Shown: positions 35,756-45,678, counted from the first letter of the stretch. The stretch: DNA of 64,000 bases from an uncultured Rubripirellula sp. (GCA_938045805.1 CALIBL010000021.1:94553-158552); one strand, 5' to 3'. Notes: a model not told the origin generated them from the sequence alone. A program made the numbers and translations.

Positions 35756-38245
35756 ATGGGTTGTGTGTCTCAACCTCGTTGCGTGCTTGTTGCGGCTTTT
35801 TTCCAATTGCTGTGTTTCACCCAACAAGGGAATTCCTCTGAGTTAGTGCTGTCTGTCTCAGTGGAGCATCAGCCGTTAGCTTCGAATGTTCGTCGCCTCA
35901 TGCAGACATTTGATCAGTTGGGTTACCCGTTGGAATCAACCCTGCAGCGTCAGTTACAAGAAGCGATCGCAGGAGATGACGCAGTTGCTTTGCAGCGCAT
36001 TATGGATGAGCAAGTCCTTGGTGCGGTGATAATCAATCCGGAAGAGCGAGTAAGTGTCAAGCGAATTGATTCTCAGATACCCGTGGTGCACCAAGGTGGT
36101 TACACACCGGTCGTGCTGAAGGTTCTAAATTTTGGCGGTTCTACGGCACGTTTGAGAGTGCAGAGTCCGCAGTCTGGGGCGGTGTTCAAGGGCGCCGCAA
36201 AGTTGAGTATGGAGCGGCAGCAGCAGACAACATTTCTTGCTAAACAGCAGCAGAAGTTTACTGATTCATTTCTTGAAGTTGAGTTGCATCAATCACCACC
36301 TATGACAAGCCATTTGTCTGGCTTGGAAGCGGAATATGTGATTTTGTTAATCGCATCTAGTCAGTCAGGTAAGCGTGAGGCGATCCTTGAATTTGACCTT
36401 GGTGATGGAACAGCTGATTTGGAAAACCGAAATGAGATCCCGGTTTTACTTAATATTCAACCCTCTGTCGCGGTGCATCTGGACGTTTTTGAATCGGATG
36501 GAACGCCGTCCATCGCTCGGTTAGAAATTCGCGACCAAGCGGGCCGTGTCTTTCCGCTACAGGCGAAAAGACTTGCTCCTGATTTTTTCTTTCAATCACA
36601 TGTTTATCGATCGCACGGTGAAACGATCGATTTAGCACCGGGTCGGTATCAGGTGACTAGCAGCCGCGGGCCGGAGTATCTGCGTCAAACACATGATTTG
36701 GTCGTTGACGCCGATGCAGCACCAACTTTAGAAATTCGACTCAAACGCTGGCATGCTGCTGAGCGTTATGGCTTTTATAGTGGTGATCATCACATTCATG
36801 CGGCTGGATGTGCGCACTATACCGATCCCACCGAGGGTGTATCTCCAATGGACATGTATCGACAAGTCTGGGGTGAGGGATTGAACGTTGGATGCGTTTT
36901 GACATGGGGGCCCTGTTTTGAATTTCAAAGGCAGTACTTTGAACCCAAGGCAATCGACTTTGGTCATCCACTAACGAAATTAAAATATGATCTTGAGGTA
37001 AGTGGTTTTGGGTCACAGGCATTGGGTCATGTGTGCTTATTGAATTTGACAGACCAAACATATCCGGGGAGTAACGGAAAGAAGAACCAAGGTTGGCCCA
37101 CTTGGACCACTCCGGTCATGAGATGGGCCAAGGAACAGGGCGGCGTGACCGGTTACGCTCACTCAGCGAGTGGTTTATCGATTGATCCCGAATCAGCAAG
37201 TGCGTGGTTGATGGGGCAATACGATCGCGACGGCGATGGCGGACTCAATAAGAGTGAATCGGTCAACGCGTTACTGCCTCATCGTTTTTCCAGCGTGGAT
37301 CGCGATCGCGATGGGATGATCTCGAAATTTGAATTGATTCAATCGCATGAAGCTGCCAGTCAGGAATTACCCAATTATGCGATTCCTGAAATGAATGGTG
37401 TTGGTGCGATGGAAATCTGTGTCAGCACCGTTGCGGGCGTGTGTGATTTTATCTCAAGCATGGATACCGGACGGATTCAAGAGTGGAATACGTGGTACCA
37501 CCTCCTCAATTCAGGTTTTCCATTAAAGGTATCTGGTGAAACAGATTTTCCTTGCATGAGTAGCAGGAGAGTCGGTAAGGGGCGAGTTTATGTTCAATTG
37601 GGTGAGGTTGATCAATTGGATTTTACTCAATGGTGTCAAGGCTTGGCTCGTGGCGCCTCCTACGTATCGGACGGTTACGCACATCTACCACTGTTTAAAG
37701 TTAACGGGGTTGCACCGGGTGATGGCAGGATTGATTTAGAAAAGGGTGCGTCGGTTGAGGTTCAGGCTTCAGTCGCTTTCGCACCCTCAACGCCGGTATC
37801 TTTCGCGCAAGGTACAGACCCGAGGCCTCTTGGACGTGAGTTGATAGGAGATACGGTAAACCTGCACGGTTCAAGATCTGAAGAATGGGAAGAGGGTGGA
37901 ACTCGTGTCGTCGAGTTAGTGGTGAATGGTGAAGTCGTTGAATCGAGAGAAGTATTTGCAGATGGAAAGATTCACAAACTCAATTTTTCTATACAAGTGG
38001 ATCAAAGCAGTTGGGTCAGTCTTCGGCAGTTCCCGCAATTGCACTCGAATCCTGTCAATGTCTTGGTGGATGGCAAACCGATCCGTTGCTCCTCTCGCAG
38101 TGCGAGATGGTGCGTGGAAATGACGAAAAGGCTTTGGGAGAATCGCAAAAACTCAATCGCAGACACTGAGCGAGGCGAAGCGAAAGTCGCGTTTGAACAT
38201 GCGATTGCTGTGCTGGAGCGTATTGCAGCAGAGTCAGAACCGTGA
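35756..38245 (+). CDS. Exported CehA/McbA-like metallohydrolase with EF-hands
   Basis: An 829-residue protein with a signal peptide (hydrophobic LVAAFFQLLCF). The middle carries a PHP-like metallohydrolase domain of the CehA/McbA kind: FYSGDHHIHAAGC near residues 340-350 supplies metal-binding histidines, and VTGYAHSASG and DFPCMSSRR follow. Two calcium-binding EF-hand loops are inside the catalytic region, DRDGDGGLNKSE (about 490) and DRDRDGMISKFE (about 517). The N-terminal 330 residues look beta-rich and include a carbohydrate-binding-like section. A clear AGGAG at 35742-35746 precedes the ATG. It follows DUF1501 by 50 bases and probably belongs to the same operon. Substrate unknown. Confidence 0.8.
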   Translation: MGCVSQPRCVLVAAFFQLLCFTQQGNSSELVLSVSVEHQPLASNVRRLMQTFDQLGYPLESTLQRQLQEAIAGDDAVALQRIMDEQVLGAVIINPEERVSVKRIDSQIPVVHQGGYTPVVLKVLNFGGSTARLRVQSPQSGAVFKGAAKLSMERQQQTTFLAKQQQKFTDSFLEVELHQSPPMTSHLSGLEAEYVILLIASSQSGKREAILEFDLGDGTADLENRNEIPVLLNIQPSVAVHLDVFESDGTPSIARLEIRDQAGRVFPLQAKRLAPDFFFQSHVYRSHGETIDLAPGRYQVTSSRGPEYLRQTHDLVVDADAAPTLEIRLKRWHAAERYGFYSGDHHIHAAGCAHYTDPTEGVSPMDMYRQVWGEGLNVGCVLTWGPCFEFQRQYFEPKAIDFGHPLTKLKYDLEVSGFGSQALGHVCLLNLTDQTYPGSNGKKNQGWPTWTTPVMRWAKEQGGVTGYAHSASGLSIDPESASAWLMGQYDRDGDGGLNKSESVNALLPHRFSSVDRDRDGMISKFELIQSHEAASQELPNYAIPEMNGVGAMEICVSTVAGVCDFISSMDTGRIQEWNTWYHLLNSGFPLKVSGETDFPCMSSRRVGKGRVYVQLGEVDQLDFTQWCQGLARGASYVSDGYAHLPLFKVNGVAPGDGRIDLEKGASVEVQASVAFAPSTPVSFAQGTDPRPLGRELIGDTVNLHGSRSEEWEEGGTRVVELVVNGEVVESREVFADGKIHKLNFSIQVDQSSWVSLRQFPQLHSNPVNVLVDGKPIRCSSRSARWCVEMTKRLWENRKNSIADTERGEAKVAFEHAIAVLERIAAESEP

Positions 38246-38371
38246 TCACGTTCCGACATAAGATGCTGGGAGTTTTGTTCCCAATTGAAACCAAATCATT
38301 CATACTTTGATACAACAGCCATCAGCACAATGGAACCGATGGCTTTCACGATCTATAAAGTTGACCGTAGG

Positions 38372-40051
38372 TTACTCGTCCGTCACGCATCCTTCACTGG
38401 CCGTTTTCACGCACTTGATGTATTTGTACAGGGTGCCTCGAGTTGCTTTGAGCGGTGGAGCGGTCCATGTCTTTTTTCGGTTTTCCAATTCGGACTCCTC
38501 TAAATCAACATCTAGCCGATTTGCTTCTGCATCAATGGTCACCATGTCTCCGTCTTGTAGCAGACCGAGCGGACCTCCGAGTTGGGCTTCAGGTGTAATG
38601 TGGCCAACAATGAAACCATGGCTGCCACCGCTAAATCTTCCATCTGTCAGCATCGCAACATCAGAACCTAAGCCGGCGCCCATGATAGCGCTGGTCGGGG
38701 TGAGCATTTCTGGCATTCCGGGCCCTCCTTTAGGCCCTTCATAGCGAATGACAACGACATCCCCCTTCTCTATTTTCTTCTCTTCCAAGGCAGTGAGCAT
38801 CGCCTCTTCACTGTCGAAGCACCTGGCCGGACCGGTGAATTGCAGGCCTTCTTTTCCAGTAATTTTCGCAACCGCGCCTTCTGGGGCGAGTGTTCCTTTT
38901 AAGATTCGGATATGCCCGGTTTCCTTGATCGGGTTACTGACAGGCTGCACAATTGATTGACCTTCTTTGAGCCCCGGAACCGCATCAAGATTCTCTGCTA
39001 AGGTTTTTCCTGTAACGGTGAGGCAAGATCCATCGAGGAGTCCTTCTTGAAGAAGGTACTTCATGACGGCCGGCGTTCCCCCAATGGAGTGCAGGTCTTC
39101 TTGGACAAACTTGCCACTCGGTTTGAGGTCCGCTAGATAGGGAATTCGATCGCTGACGCTTTGGAAATCATCAATGGTTAGGTCAATGTCAACACTTCGT
39201 GCCATCGCTAAGAGGTGGAGCACTGCGTTGGTGCTACCACCTAACGCCATCACCGTGACCATTGCGTTTTCGAATGCGGTGCGGGTCATGATGTCGCGAG
39301 GTTTAATGTCCGCTTTCAAGAGTTCTAAAATGGCTTGTCCTGCACGCTGACACTCATTCTTTTTATCGGGATCTTCAGCAGGGATACTCGCCGAGTAAGG
39401 TAGTGACATCCCCATTGCTTCGATTGCAGTTGCCATGGTGTTTGCCGTGTACATCCCCCCACAAGCACCGGCGCCAGGGCAACTGCGGCGAACGATCTCT
39501 GAACGTTCTTCATCACTGATTTCACCTGAGAGGTATTGCCCATAGCATTGAAAAGCGCTGACGATATCCAATTTTTCATTGCGGTAGCTTCCCGGTTTGA
39601 TCGTTCCACCGTAGACCATGATTGCTGGGCGGTTTAGGCGTCCCATTGCGATGAGGCAGCCAGGCATATTCTTATCGCATCCAGGTAATGCAATCAGAGC
39701 GTCGTACCATTGGGCGCCCATGATCGTTTCAATGGAATCTGCAATGAGGTCTCTGCTCTGAAGGCTAAAGCTCATTCCTTCTGTGCCCATGGAAATACCA
39801 TCACTAACACCAATGGTGTTGAATCGCATTCCAACCAATCCCGCCTCGCTTACACCCTTCTTTACCTCCGCAGCAAGGTCAAGGAGGTGCATGTTGCAGC
39901 TGTTCCCCTCGTACCACATGCTTGCGATACCTACCTGCGCTTTATTCATGTCCTCCGGCGTCATTCCGGTGGCATAGAGCATTGCTTGAGAGGCACCTTG
40001 GCTTTTGGGTTGCGTGATACGACGGCTATACTGGTTGAGCGGTTGATTCAT
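38372..40051 (-). CDS. ilvD: Dihydroxy-acid dehydratase
   Basis: A 559-residue Fe-S enzyme that dehydrates dihydroxy acids to 2-oxo acids in valine, leucine and isoleucine synthesis. Cluster cysteines are C52 (EGNSCNMH), C125 ([10 protein letters not shown]) and C197 ([16 protein letters not shown]). The end of the protein has [20 protein letters not shown] and [17 protein letters not shown]. The length fits the shorter class of the family that often carries a [2Fe-2S] cluster. ATG at 40051. It stands alone, divergent from the DUF1080 gene, sharing a 103-base upstream region with an inverted repeat. The other ilv genes are elsewhere. Confidence 0.96.
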   Translation of the reverse strand: MNQPLNQYSRRITQPKSQGASQAMLYATGMTPEDMNKAQVGIASMWYEGNSCNMHLLDLAAEVKKGVSEAGLVGMRFNTIGVSDGISMGTEGMSFSLQSRDLIADSIETIMGAQWYDALIALPGCDKNMPGCLIAMGRLNRPAIMVYGGTIKPGSYRNEKLDIVSAFQCYGQYLSGEISDEERSEIVRRSCPGAGACGGMYTANTMATAIEAMGMSLPYSASIPAEDPDKKNECQRAGQAILELLKADIKPRDIMTRTAFENAMVTVMALGGSTNAVLHLLAMARSVDIDLTIDDFQSVSDRIPYLADLKPSGKFVQEDLHSIGGTPAVMKYLLQEGLLDGSCLTVTGKTLAENLDAVPGLKEGQSIVQPVSNPIKETGHIRILKGTLAPEGAVAKITGKEGLQFTGPARCFDSEEAMLTALEEKKIEKGDVVVIRYEGPKGGPGMPEMLTPTSAIMGAGLGSDVAMLTDGRFSGGSHGFIVGHITPEAQLGGPLGLLQDGDMVTIDAEANRLDVDLEESELENRKKTWTAPPLKATRGTLYKYIKCVKTASEGCVTDE

Positions 40052-40086
40052 AATGCTTTTTGAAACGACGATGACGGATAGAAACC

Positions 40087-40106
40087 TGAATGATTATGAT
40101 CATTCA
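40087..40106. promoter_or_regulatory. Perfect 8-bp inverted repeat between ilvD and the DUF1080 gene
   Basis: TGAATGAT at 40087-40094 and ATCATTCA at 40099-40106 are exact complements with a four-base spacer. Placed 36 bases upstream of the ilvD start, it is a plausible operator. The half-site TGAATGA also occurs in the repeat upstream of ispF. Confidence 0.4.
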
Positions 40107-40154
40107 TGATGAATTGAAAAAGGGACACACTTTAGACTTGTTAAGGAACCCATC

Positions 40155-40814
40155 ATGATTCGCAGCCTTTTTCCATGTTTTGTGTTGGTTTGCCAATTGT
40201 TTACACCTCATCTGCTGGCTCAAGAGCCAAAAGTTGCAGATTTTGATCAGGAATCATTACCTCTTTTTGATGGTCAATCACTAGCTGGCTGGGAAGGGAA
40301 TGCTTATTGGTTTCGTGTCGAGGACGGCGCGATTGTCGCGGGCCGACTGGATGAGAGAATTCCACACAACGAATTTTTGTGCACCACCCAGATCTATGAT
40401 GACTTTGAACTGCGTTTAGAAGCGAAATTGGTTGGCGCTGGCCAGAATGCAGGAATACAAATCCGATCGAAACGTGTCCGAGACAGTACGGAGGTTTCTG
40501 GTTATCAGGTAGATATGGGACAAGCAGGTAGTCGCGGAGTCTGGGGTGCACTCTACGATGAATCTCGGAGAAATCGAATGCTCGCGGAGGTCCCGCCCGA
40601 ACTCCACAATCAGATCCTTAAGAAAGACACTTGGAATCATTACCGAATCATCTGTCGTGGAAAAAAAATTACTATTTATCTCAATGGAAAAAAAACCGTT
40701 GAGTACGAGGAAGTTGAATCGGGTATCCCCGGACACGGTATCATTGGGCTGCAGATTCATAGCGGGGCTCCGAGTGAAGCTTGGTATCGAAATTTGCGCA
40801 TCAAGCAGCTTTAG
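40155..40814 (+). CDS. Exported DUF1080 (3-keto-disaccharide hydrolase-like) protein
   Basis: A 219-residue second member of the DUF1080 family. It has a signal peptide (MIRSLFPCFVLVCQLFTPHLLAQ) and the family phrases LPLFDGQSLAGWEG, GAGQNAGIQIRSKRV and the terminal AWYRNLRIKQL. Unlike the copy at 11.3 kb it keeps the SGYQVDMGQAGSRGVWGALYDESRRNRML segment typical of the shorter subfamily. ATG at 40155 with AAGGAA upstream. No obvious operon partner. Confidence 0.84.
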   Translation: MIRSLFPCFVLVCQLFTPHLLAQEPKVADFDQESLPLFDGQSLAGWEGNAYWFRVEDGAIVAGRLDERIPHNEFLCTTQIYDDFELRLEAKLVGAGQNAGIQIRSKRVRDSTEVSGYQVDMGQAGSRGVWGALYDESRRNRMLAEVPPELHNQILKKDTWNHYRIICRGKKITIYLNGKKTVEYEEVESGIPGHGIIGLQIHSGAPSEAWYRNLRIKQL

Positions 40815-40909
40815 GACGTCGTTACAGCATCGGTAACGTTAAAGCATGATAGCTGGGGGCGATTGATTGCTCCCCAAAGATACAGTTCCATTGGAGAAGT
40901 CAAACGGAC

Positions 40910-41566
40910 ATGGAAGTTGACATAGAGCCCAGTCTTACATCCGGTATTGGATTCGTATTCTTTGATCTGGGAAATATTCTCTTTTCTTTTGATCCCAATC
41001 GAGCGTGTGGCAATGTTGCGAATAAGGTTGGCTTGAAGGCTACTGATGTGTACGCCGCAGTTTACGAATCAGGATTGCAGACGGATTTTGAATCGGGTCA
41101 TATACGACAAGGTATTTTTCTAGAGAAATTACGTGCGAGTCTCCGGGTCTCGGCCGAGCAGTTATCGGACACGAATTTTCTCGACGCTCTGAGTGACATG
41201 TTCGAGCCCATCGAACCAATGCTTGAAGTGATGCATAGGTTGCGATTGCAGGGAGTTCCGGTTGGAGTGTTGTCCAACACATGCCGATCGCATTGGAGTT
41301 GGATCAATCGAATGTCTGCAGGGAAGCATCTGCAGCAACTTGACGCGTACGTTCTCAGCTTTGAAGTGGGGGCAATGAAGCCTGATGCGGCAATCTATGA
41401 CGCGGCTGAACAGGCGGCTGAGATAGATGTAGAACGTATTTTGTTTCTTGATGATCGCCAAGAAAATGTAGACGCTGCAAGTGCTCGTGGCTGGCGATCG
41501 CATTGCTGCGTTGGTGGGGTCGATGCGGAATTGATACTTGCTGCGTATGGATTAGGAGAGGGGTGA
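40910..41566 (+). CDS. HAD-family hydrolase, YihX-like
   Basis: A 218-residue phosphatase of HAD subfamily IA. The nucleophile loop reads FFDLGNILFSFD (D19), the same form as E. coli YihX (glucose-1-phosphatase). Motif II is VGVLSNTC, motif III includes KPDAAIYDAA, and motif IV is LFLDDRQENVDAA. ATG at 40910. Its stop overlaps the ATG of the BASS transporter gene (TGATG), so the two are translationally coupled, suggesting that the phosphatase product or substrate is linked to the transported solute. Substrate not readable. Confidence 0.85.
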   Translation: MEVDIEPSLTSGIGFVFFDLGNILFSFDPNRACGNVANKVGLKATDVYAAVYESGLQTDFESGHIRQGIFLEKLRASLRVSAEQLSDTNFLDALSDMFEPIEPMLEVMHRLRLQGVPVGVLSNTCRSHWSWINRMSAGKHLQQLDAYVLSFEVGAMKPDAAIYDAAEQAAEIDVERILFLDDRQENVDAASARGWRSHCCVGGVDAELILAAYGLGEG

Positions 41567-42510
41567 TGCTGAATAAAATCCTGCGATCCATCCTCTTTTG
41601 GCTGTTGTTGACCTCCTCAATCGCTTTTGTGTGGCCTGATTTTGGTCTGAGCTTTGATCCATTTGTAATGAATAAATGGGCGTTGTGGTCAGCGATTTTT
41701 CTCACGATGTTTTCGTTGGGAGGCTTGGTGAGTCCGGGTGAATTAAAACCGTTGCGCTCGCATCCTTACTGGGTTGCCTTAGGGGTGTTGACGCAGGTCA
41801 CCGTGATGCCATTGGCCGCTTGGTTGGCAACGAAAGTGATTCCAATGAACGAAGACATGGCGTTGGGAGTGTTGCTTGTGGGCTGTGTGCCTGGAGCGAT
41901 GGCATCCAATGTGTTGACCAATACTGCTCGTGGTTCAGTTGCTTATTCCGTCAGCCTAACCTCGGTGGCCACGTTGCTTTCGCCATTAACCGTTCCTGGG
42001 ATTTTGTGGATTCTCTCAGGGCACCAGTCTGAAGGATTTCGCGTACAGTCTTCGCTGCTGTTAGCCACATTTGTGACATTGCCAACCATATTGGGTTATC
42101 TCGTGAGTTCTCGGCACGATCGATTTCGCCAAGTTTTCAAATCTTATGGATCGTTGATTGCATCGGTTGCCTTACTTTGGATTATCACCACGGTTGTTGC
42201 TTCTAACCGACATGCACTTTTTATCGCCCCAACGGTGATTCTGGTGGCACTACTAGCAATCAATCTTGCAGGTTATCTGGGTGGCTACTGGGTAGGCAGG
42301 CTGAGTGGTCTACCCGCAAGTTATCGCCGAGCATTGACACTTGAGATTGGGATGCAAAACGCGGGTGTGGGAACGACACTTGCGGTAAGCATTCTGGGGA
42401 GCGGAACCACAGCGACGATTCCTACAGCGGTCTATACGTTTGGATGCATGTTAACCGGCACTCTCCTCGCGGCGTACTGGCAACGTTTGGATGGTAGTTC
42501 GCAGTTGTGA
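41566..42510 (+). CDS. Bile acid:sodium symporter family (BASS) transporter
   Basis: A 314-residue multi-pass membrane protein with about nine to ten hydrophobic segments. The signatures FSLGGLVSPGELK, GCVPGAMASNVLTNTARGSVAYSVSLTSVATLLSPL and the MQNAGVGTTLAV segment match the BASS fold with its crossover motifs. Sodium-coupled organic anion uptake is the family role; bacterial members carry pantoate, 2-oxo acids or similar. ATG at 41566 overlaps the HAD stop with AGGAGAGG just upstream, which settles the start over an upstream TTG at 41503. Confidence 0.9.
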   Translation: MLNKILRSILFWLLLTSSIAFVWPDFGLSFDPFVMNKWALWSAIFLTMFSLGGLVSPGELKPLRSHPYWVALGVLTQVTVMPLAAWLATKVIPMNEDMALGVLLVGCVPGAMASNVLTNTARGSVAYSVSLTSVATLLSPLTVPGILWILSGHQSEGFRVQSSLLLATFVTLPTILGYLVSSRHDRFRQVFKSYGSLIASVALLWIITTVVASNRHALFIAPTVILVALLAINLAGYLGGYWVGRLSGLPASYRRALTLEIGMQNAGVGTTLAVSILGSGTTATIPTAVYTFGCMLTGTLLAAYWQRLDGSSQL

Positions 42511-42650
42511 TCACTGTTTCAGGTTCAATAAGTTTTTAACCTGTGATATTTGGCCAATACCAGACGCTTTTGCTGCAAGGTATCCGCGTCGACCCAAGGG
42601 CGGGCATCCCAGAAGGCATTGGGGTTCCGATTACACAACGGCTGTGTCTA

Positions 42651-42679
42651 TGATCAGCGGGTATTTTGGGGGCTGATCA
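42651..42679. promoter_or_regulatory. 8-bp inverted repeat upstream of the Ppx/GppA gene
   Basis: TGATCAGC at 42651-42658 and GCTGATCA at 42672-42679 are exact complements around a 13-base loop. It lies about 43 bases before the start of the next gene. No T-run follows, so an operator or leader hairpin is as likely as a terminator for the BASS gene. Confidence 0.35.
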
Positions 42680-42721
42680 CGATCGTTGATTGACATAACA
42701 CTGAACAGAGATGGATCAAAG

Positions 42722-44287
42722 ATGACACTCTCGCAAACCATTCAATCGAGGGGGAATGATGATCTAAGATTGGCTGCCGTCATTGATATTGGGGCAACTA
42801 GTATTCGTCTCGCGATCGCTGAGATCCAAATGGGAGGATTAGTTCGAACTTTGGATACCTTGGTCCAGTCGGTCGAACTGGGACGGGAAGTTTTTGAGAG
42901 TAGGAAGATTTCTCGCAGAAGTATTGAACGAGTTGTTGATGTTTTAAAACGGTATCAACTGGTCATTCAGGAGTATGGCTTTGGAGATAACGATCTTGTT
43001 CGAGTGGTCGCTACAACCGCCGTTCGAGAGGCGATCAATCGTCTTGCATTTGCTGACCGACTCTATGTTGCAACCGGTTTGAAAGTGGAGTCGCTCGACG
43101 AGCAAGAAGTCAATCGTATCACTTACATGGGGGTGTACCCCCACCTTCAGGGTTCTGCTGAGTTGGTGGATGGGAAATCACTTGTCGTGGAAGTTGGTGG
43201 GGGTAATACAGAGTTATTGGTGGTGCGAAGTGGAAATGTGCTTTCCAGTCAATCGTTTAGATTAGGTTCGATTCGATTGCTACAGACTCTGCAGCGTATT
43301 AGGTCGAATGTAGACCGCCGCCGTTCGTTAATGGAAAGTCACATCAGACGTTACCTCGACCAGATCAGGGGAGCTATTAATGATGATCAGCAGATGCATA
43401 TCGTCGCGTTGGGAGGTGACATTAGGTTCGCAATGAGCCAGCTTTGTAGAGATTGGGATGGGAAATCTTTAGCAAAATTATCTGTCTCTGCACTCGGTGA
43501 GCTAGCTGACGAAGTGCTTCGCTACAGTGACGATGAAATAGTGAAGCATTACTCGGTCAGTTATGTGGAAGCCTCGACTCTTGGCCCAGCGTTGCTCGTG
43601 TATTATCTCTTAGCCGATCATTTCAAGGTCGAGTCTTTGTATGTCTGCGATACAAATCTTCGCGATGGATTGCTCCACGATATGGCTGTGGGGGGGACTT
43701 GGAGTGAAGCATTTCGTCATCAGATTATTCGATCGGCATTGAGTCTTGGTAGAAAGTTTGGCTTCGATGAAACGCATGCACGGAATGTGGCAGAATTGTC
43801 ACGATCTCTTTTCGTACAATTGTCGGATGAGCATGAATTAGATGTGCGGCACGAAGTAATCTTATTTGTTGCCGCGTTGCTACATGAAATCGGCTTGATC
43901 GTTAACCTTCGGAGTAATCACAAGCACGCCTTTTATCTGATTCGCAACAGTGATCTGTTTGGCCTTTCCAAACATGAATTGTTGTTGGTGGGGCTCGTGG
44001 CAAGGTATCATCGCCGTGCGGCGCCACAGGCTTCACATGATTCCTACAGCAGCTTACAGCAGAAAGACCGAGTGATCGTTGGTAAGCTGGCAGCGATTTT
44101 ACGGATCGCTATTGCATTAGATGATACTCGGACAGGCAGGATACGTGATGTGACTTGTTCCAAACGGGATGGGCAGTTCACCATCATGACTCAGTCGATA
44201 GAGGACATCTCTTTAGAGCAGATCGCGATGCGCGAGCAATCTGGTTTGTTTCGAGAAGTGTTCGGCTTAGCGGTCGTTTTGCGATAA
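42722..44287 (+). CDS. Ppx/GppA phosphatase with C-terminal HD domain
   Basis: A 521-residue member of the exopolyphosphatase / pppGpp phosphatase family. The ASKHA ATPase-like phosphate loop AVIDIGATSIRLAIAEI is at about 19-34, VVATTAVREAINR and VVEVGGGNTELLVV follow, and an HD-type helical domain with AALLHEIGLIVN is in the C-terminal third. The family removes terminal phosphates from polyphosphate or pppGpp, so a role in phosphate storage or the stringent response is likely. ATG at 42722 is preferred to TTG at 42686. It starts 210 bases after the BASS gene. Confidence 0.88.
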   Translation: MTLSQTIQSRGNDDLRLAAVIDIGATSIRLAIAEIQMGGLVRTLDTLVQSVELGREVFESRKISRRSIERVVDVLKRYQLVIQEYGFGDNDLVRVVATTAVREAINRLAFADRLYVATGLKVESLDEQEVNRITYMGVYPHLQGSAELVDGKSLVVEVGGGNTELLVVRSGNVLSSQSFRLGSIRLLQTLQRIRSNVDRRRSLMESHIRRYLDQIRGAINDDQQMHIVALGGDIRFAMSQLCRDWDGKSLAKLSVSALGELADEVLRYSDDEIVKHYSVSYVEASTLGPALLVYYLLADHFKVESLYVCDTNLRDGLLHDMAVGGTWSEAFRHQIIRSALSLGRKFGFDETHARNVAELSRSLFVQLSDEHELDVRHEVILFVAALLHEIGLIVNLRSNHKHAFYLIRNSDLFGLSKHELLLVGLVARYHRRAAPQASHDSYSSLQQKDRVIVGKLAAILRIAIALDDTRTGRIRDVTCSKRDGQFTIMTQSIEDISLEQIAMREQSGLFREVFGLAVVLR

Positions 44288-44362
44288 AGCGTCAATGATT
44301 GATGGGGGGCAAGTGGTATCCTCCCACAGGAATTCATATTTTGTATCGATAGAGGTGATTCC

Positions 44363-45598
44363 TTGTTTCGATTTCTCTCTCTGATAGCGATTATGTCAGT
44401 TTTCAACGAGCAAGGACTGTTGCTGTTTGGGCAAGATCCGTACCAGCAAAAACGAAATGAAATGGTGAGTCAGTTCATTGAGACTGCAGGGGTAAAGAAC
44501 CCTAGGGTTCTGCAGGCACTACGTGACACACCCCGACATGAATTCGTACCGCGTGCTGTTCGATCTCGTGCCTATCTCGATATGGCATTACCGATTGGCG
44601 AGGCTCAGACAATCAGCAGTCCATTTATCGTTGCAATGATGACTGAGGCACTTGATCCCAAACCGACGGATGTGGTACTCGAGATTGGTACGGGGAGTGG
44701 GTACCAAGCTGCAGTCCTTAGCCCGCTCGTTTCAAAGGTTTTTACCATTGAGATTGTGCCAGAGTTAGGGCAAGCCGCTGCCGAAGTTCTCGATCGTCTT
44801 CAATATGACAACGTTTTCACTCGAGTTGGTGACGGTTTTGTTGGATGGCCCGACGTTGCTCCCTTTGACAAAATGATTGTGACCTGTAGTCCCGAAAATG
44901 TTCCGAAACCATTGGTGGAACAATTGCGAGAAGGAGGGCAAATGATCATCCCCGTTGGTGAACGTTACCAGCAAACTCTTTATCGAATGATTAAGAAAGA
45001 TGGTGAGTTGATTAGGCAGCCACTCCGTCCCACTCTTTTCGTGCCCATGACGGGCGAGGCAGAGGAGAGTCGACAAGTGCACCCTGACCCCCAGCATCCT
45101 GCAGTTGTTAATGGGGATTTTGAGGAGGGTGGTGACAATTCGTTAGGTCGAAATGGGCTTGTATCGGGTTGGTATTACGGACGTCAGGTTCGGAGGTTGC
45201 GAGAAAAGAGTCAGGACGGGAGTTCTTCAGGAGGGAGATCATTCGTCAGATTCGAGAATGAAACACCAGGATTGGACTCGCATCTTTTGCAAGGTATTCC
45301 TATCGATGGGCAGGTGGTTTCACTTGTCCGTTTGGGCGCATTGATTCGTACGGAATCGGTGCGCCGTGGTACCTCCAAAGAAGATTTGCCGATGCTCGCT
45401 TTGACACTCTATGACGAGGATCGCAAGGAGCTTGGCACGGTTTGGTTGGGTCCGTTTCGCGGAACCATGGACTGGAAACGCTCCTCTCGATTAGTGCCAA
45501 TTCCGCCAGCAACCCGTGAGGGAATCCTTCGCATCGGTCTGTTTGGAGCAACCGGGGTCGCAGATTTTGATGAGATCACAATCAAGCGGCTCGACTGA
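44363..45598 (+). CDS. pcm: Exported protein-L-isoaspartate O-methyltransferase with extra C-terminal domain
   Basis: A 411-residue protein. TTG at 44363 is preceded by AGAGGTGA with short spacing and yields a hydrophobic leader (FRFLSLIAIMSVF then LLLFGQDPYQQ), so the protein seems exported. Residues about 28-235 are a PCMT domain: RVLQALRDTPRHEFVP, PIGEAQTISSPFIVAMMTEAL and SAM-binding VLEIGTGSGYQAA (105-117). PCMT repairs isoaspartyl residues with S-adenosylmethionine. Residues about 248-411 form an extra region (VNGDFEEG...SGWYYG and ending VADFDEITIKRLD) with the layout of a galactose/carbohydrate-binding jelly roll. Ordinary PCMT is about 210 residues and cytoplasmic. ATG at 44393 would remove the leader. 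Confidence 0.82.
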   Translation: MFRFLSLIAIMSVFNEQGLLLFGQDPYQQKRNEMVSQFIETAGVKNPRVLQALRDTPRHEFVPRAVRSRAYLDMALPIGEAQTISSPFIVAMMTEALDPKPTDVVLEIGTGSGYQAAVLSPLVSKVFTIEIVPELGQAAAEVLDRLQYDNVFTRVGDGFVGWPDVAPFDKMIVTCSPENVPKPLVEQLREGGQMIIPVGERYQQTLYRMIKKDGELIRQPLRPTLFVPMTGEAEESRQVHPDPQHPAVVNGDFEEGGDNSLGRNGLVSGWYYGRQVRRLREKSQDGSSSGGRSFVRFENETPGLDSHLLQGIPIDGQVVSLVRLGALIRTESVRRGTSKEDLPMLALTLYDEDRKELGTVWLGPFRGTMDWKRSSRLVPIPPATREGILRIGLFGATGVADFDEITIKRLD

Positions 45599-45678
45599 CA
45601 TTTCCTTTCTCATTTCATTCCCAAGCTCCTGCCCCCCCGCTGAGGGTCATTCAGTCGATGCGTTAAGCGCTCGGCAAT

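Noticed and set aside
38307..38744. Plus-strand open frame of 145 codons over the 3' end of ilvD
   Set aside because: Antisense shadow of conserved IlvD sequence; the product is low-complexity Ser/Pro.
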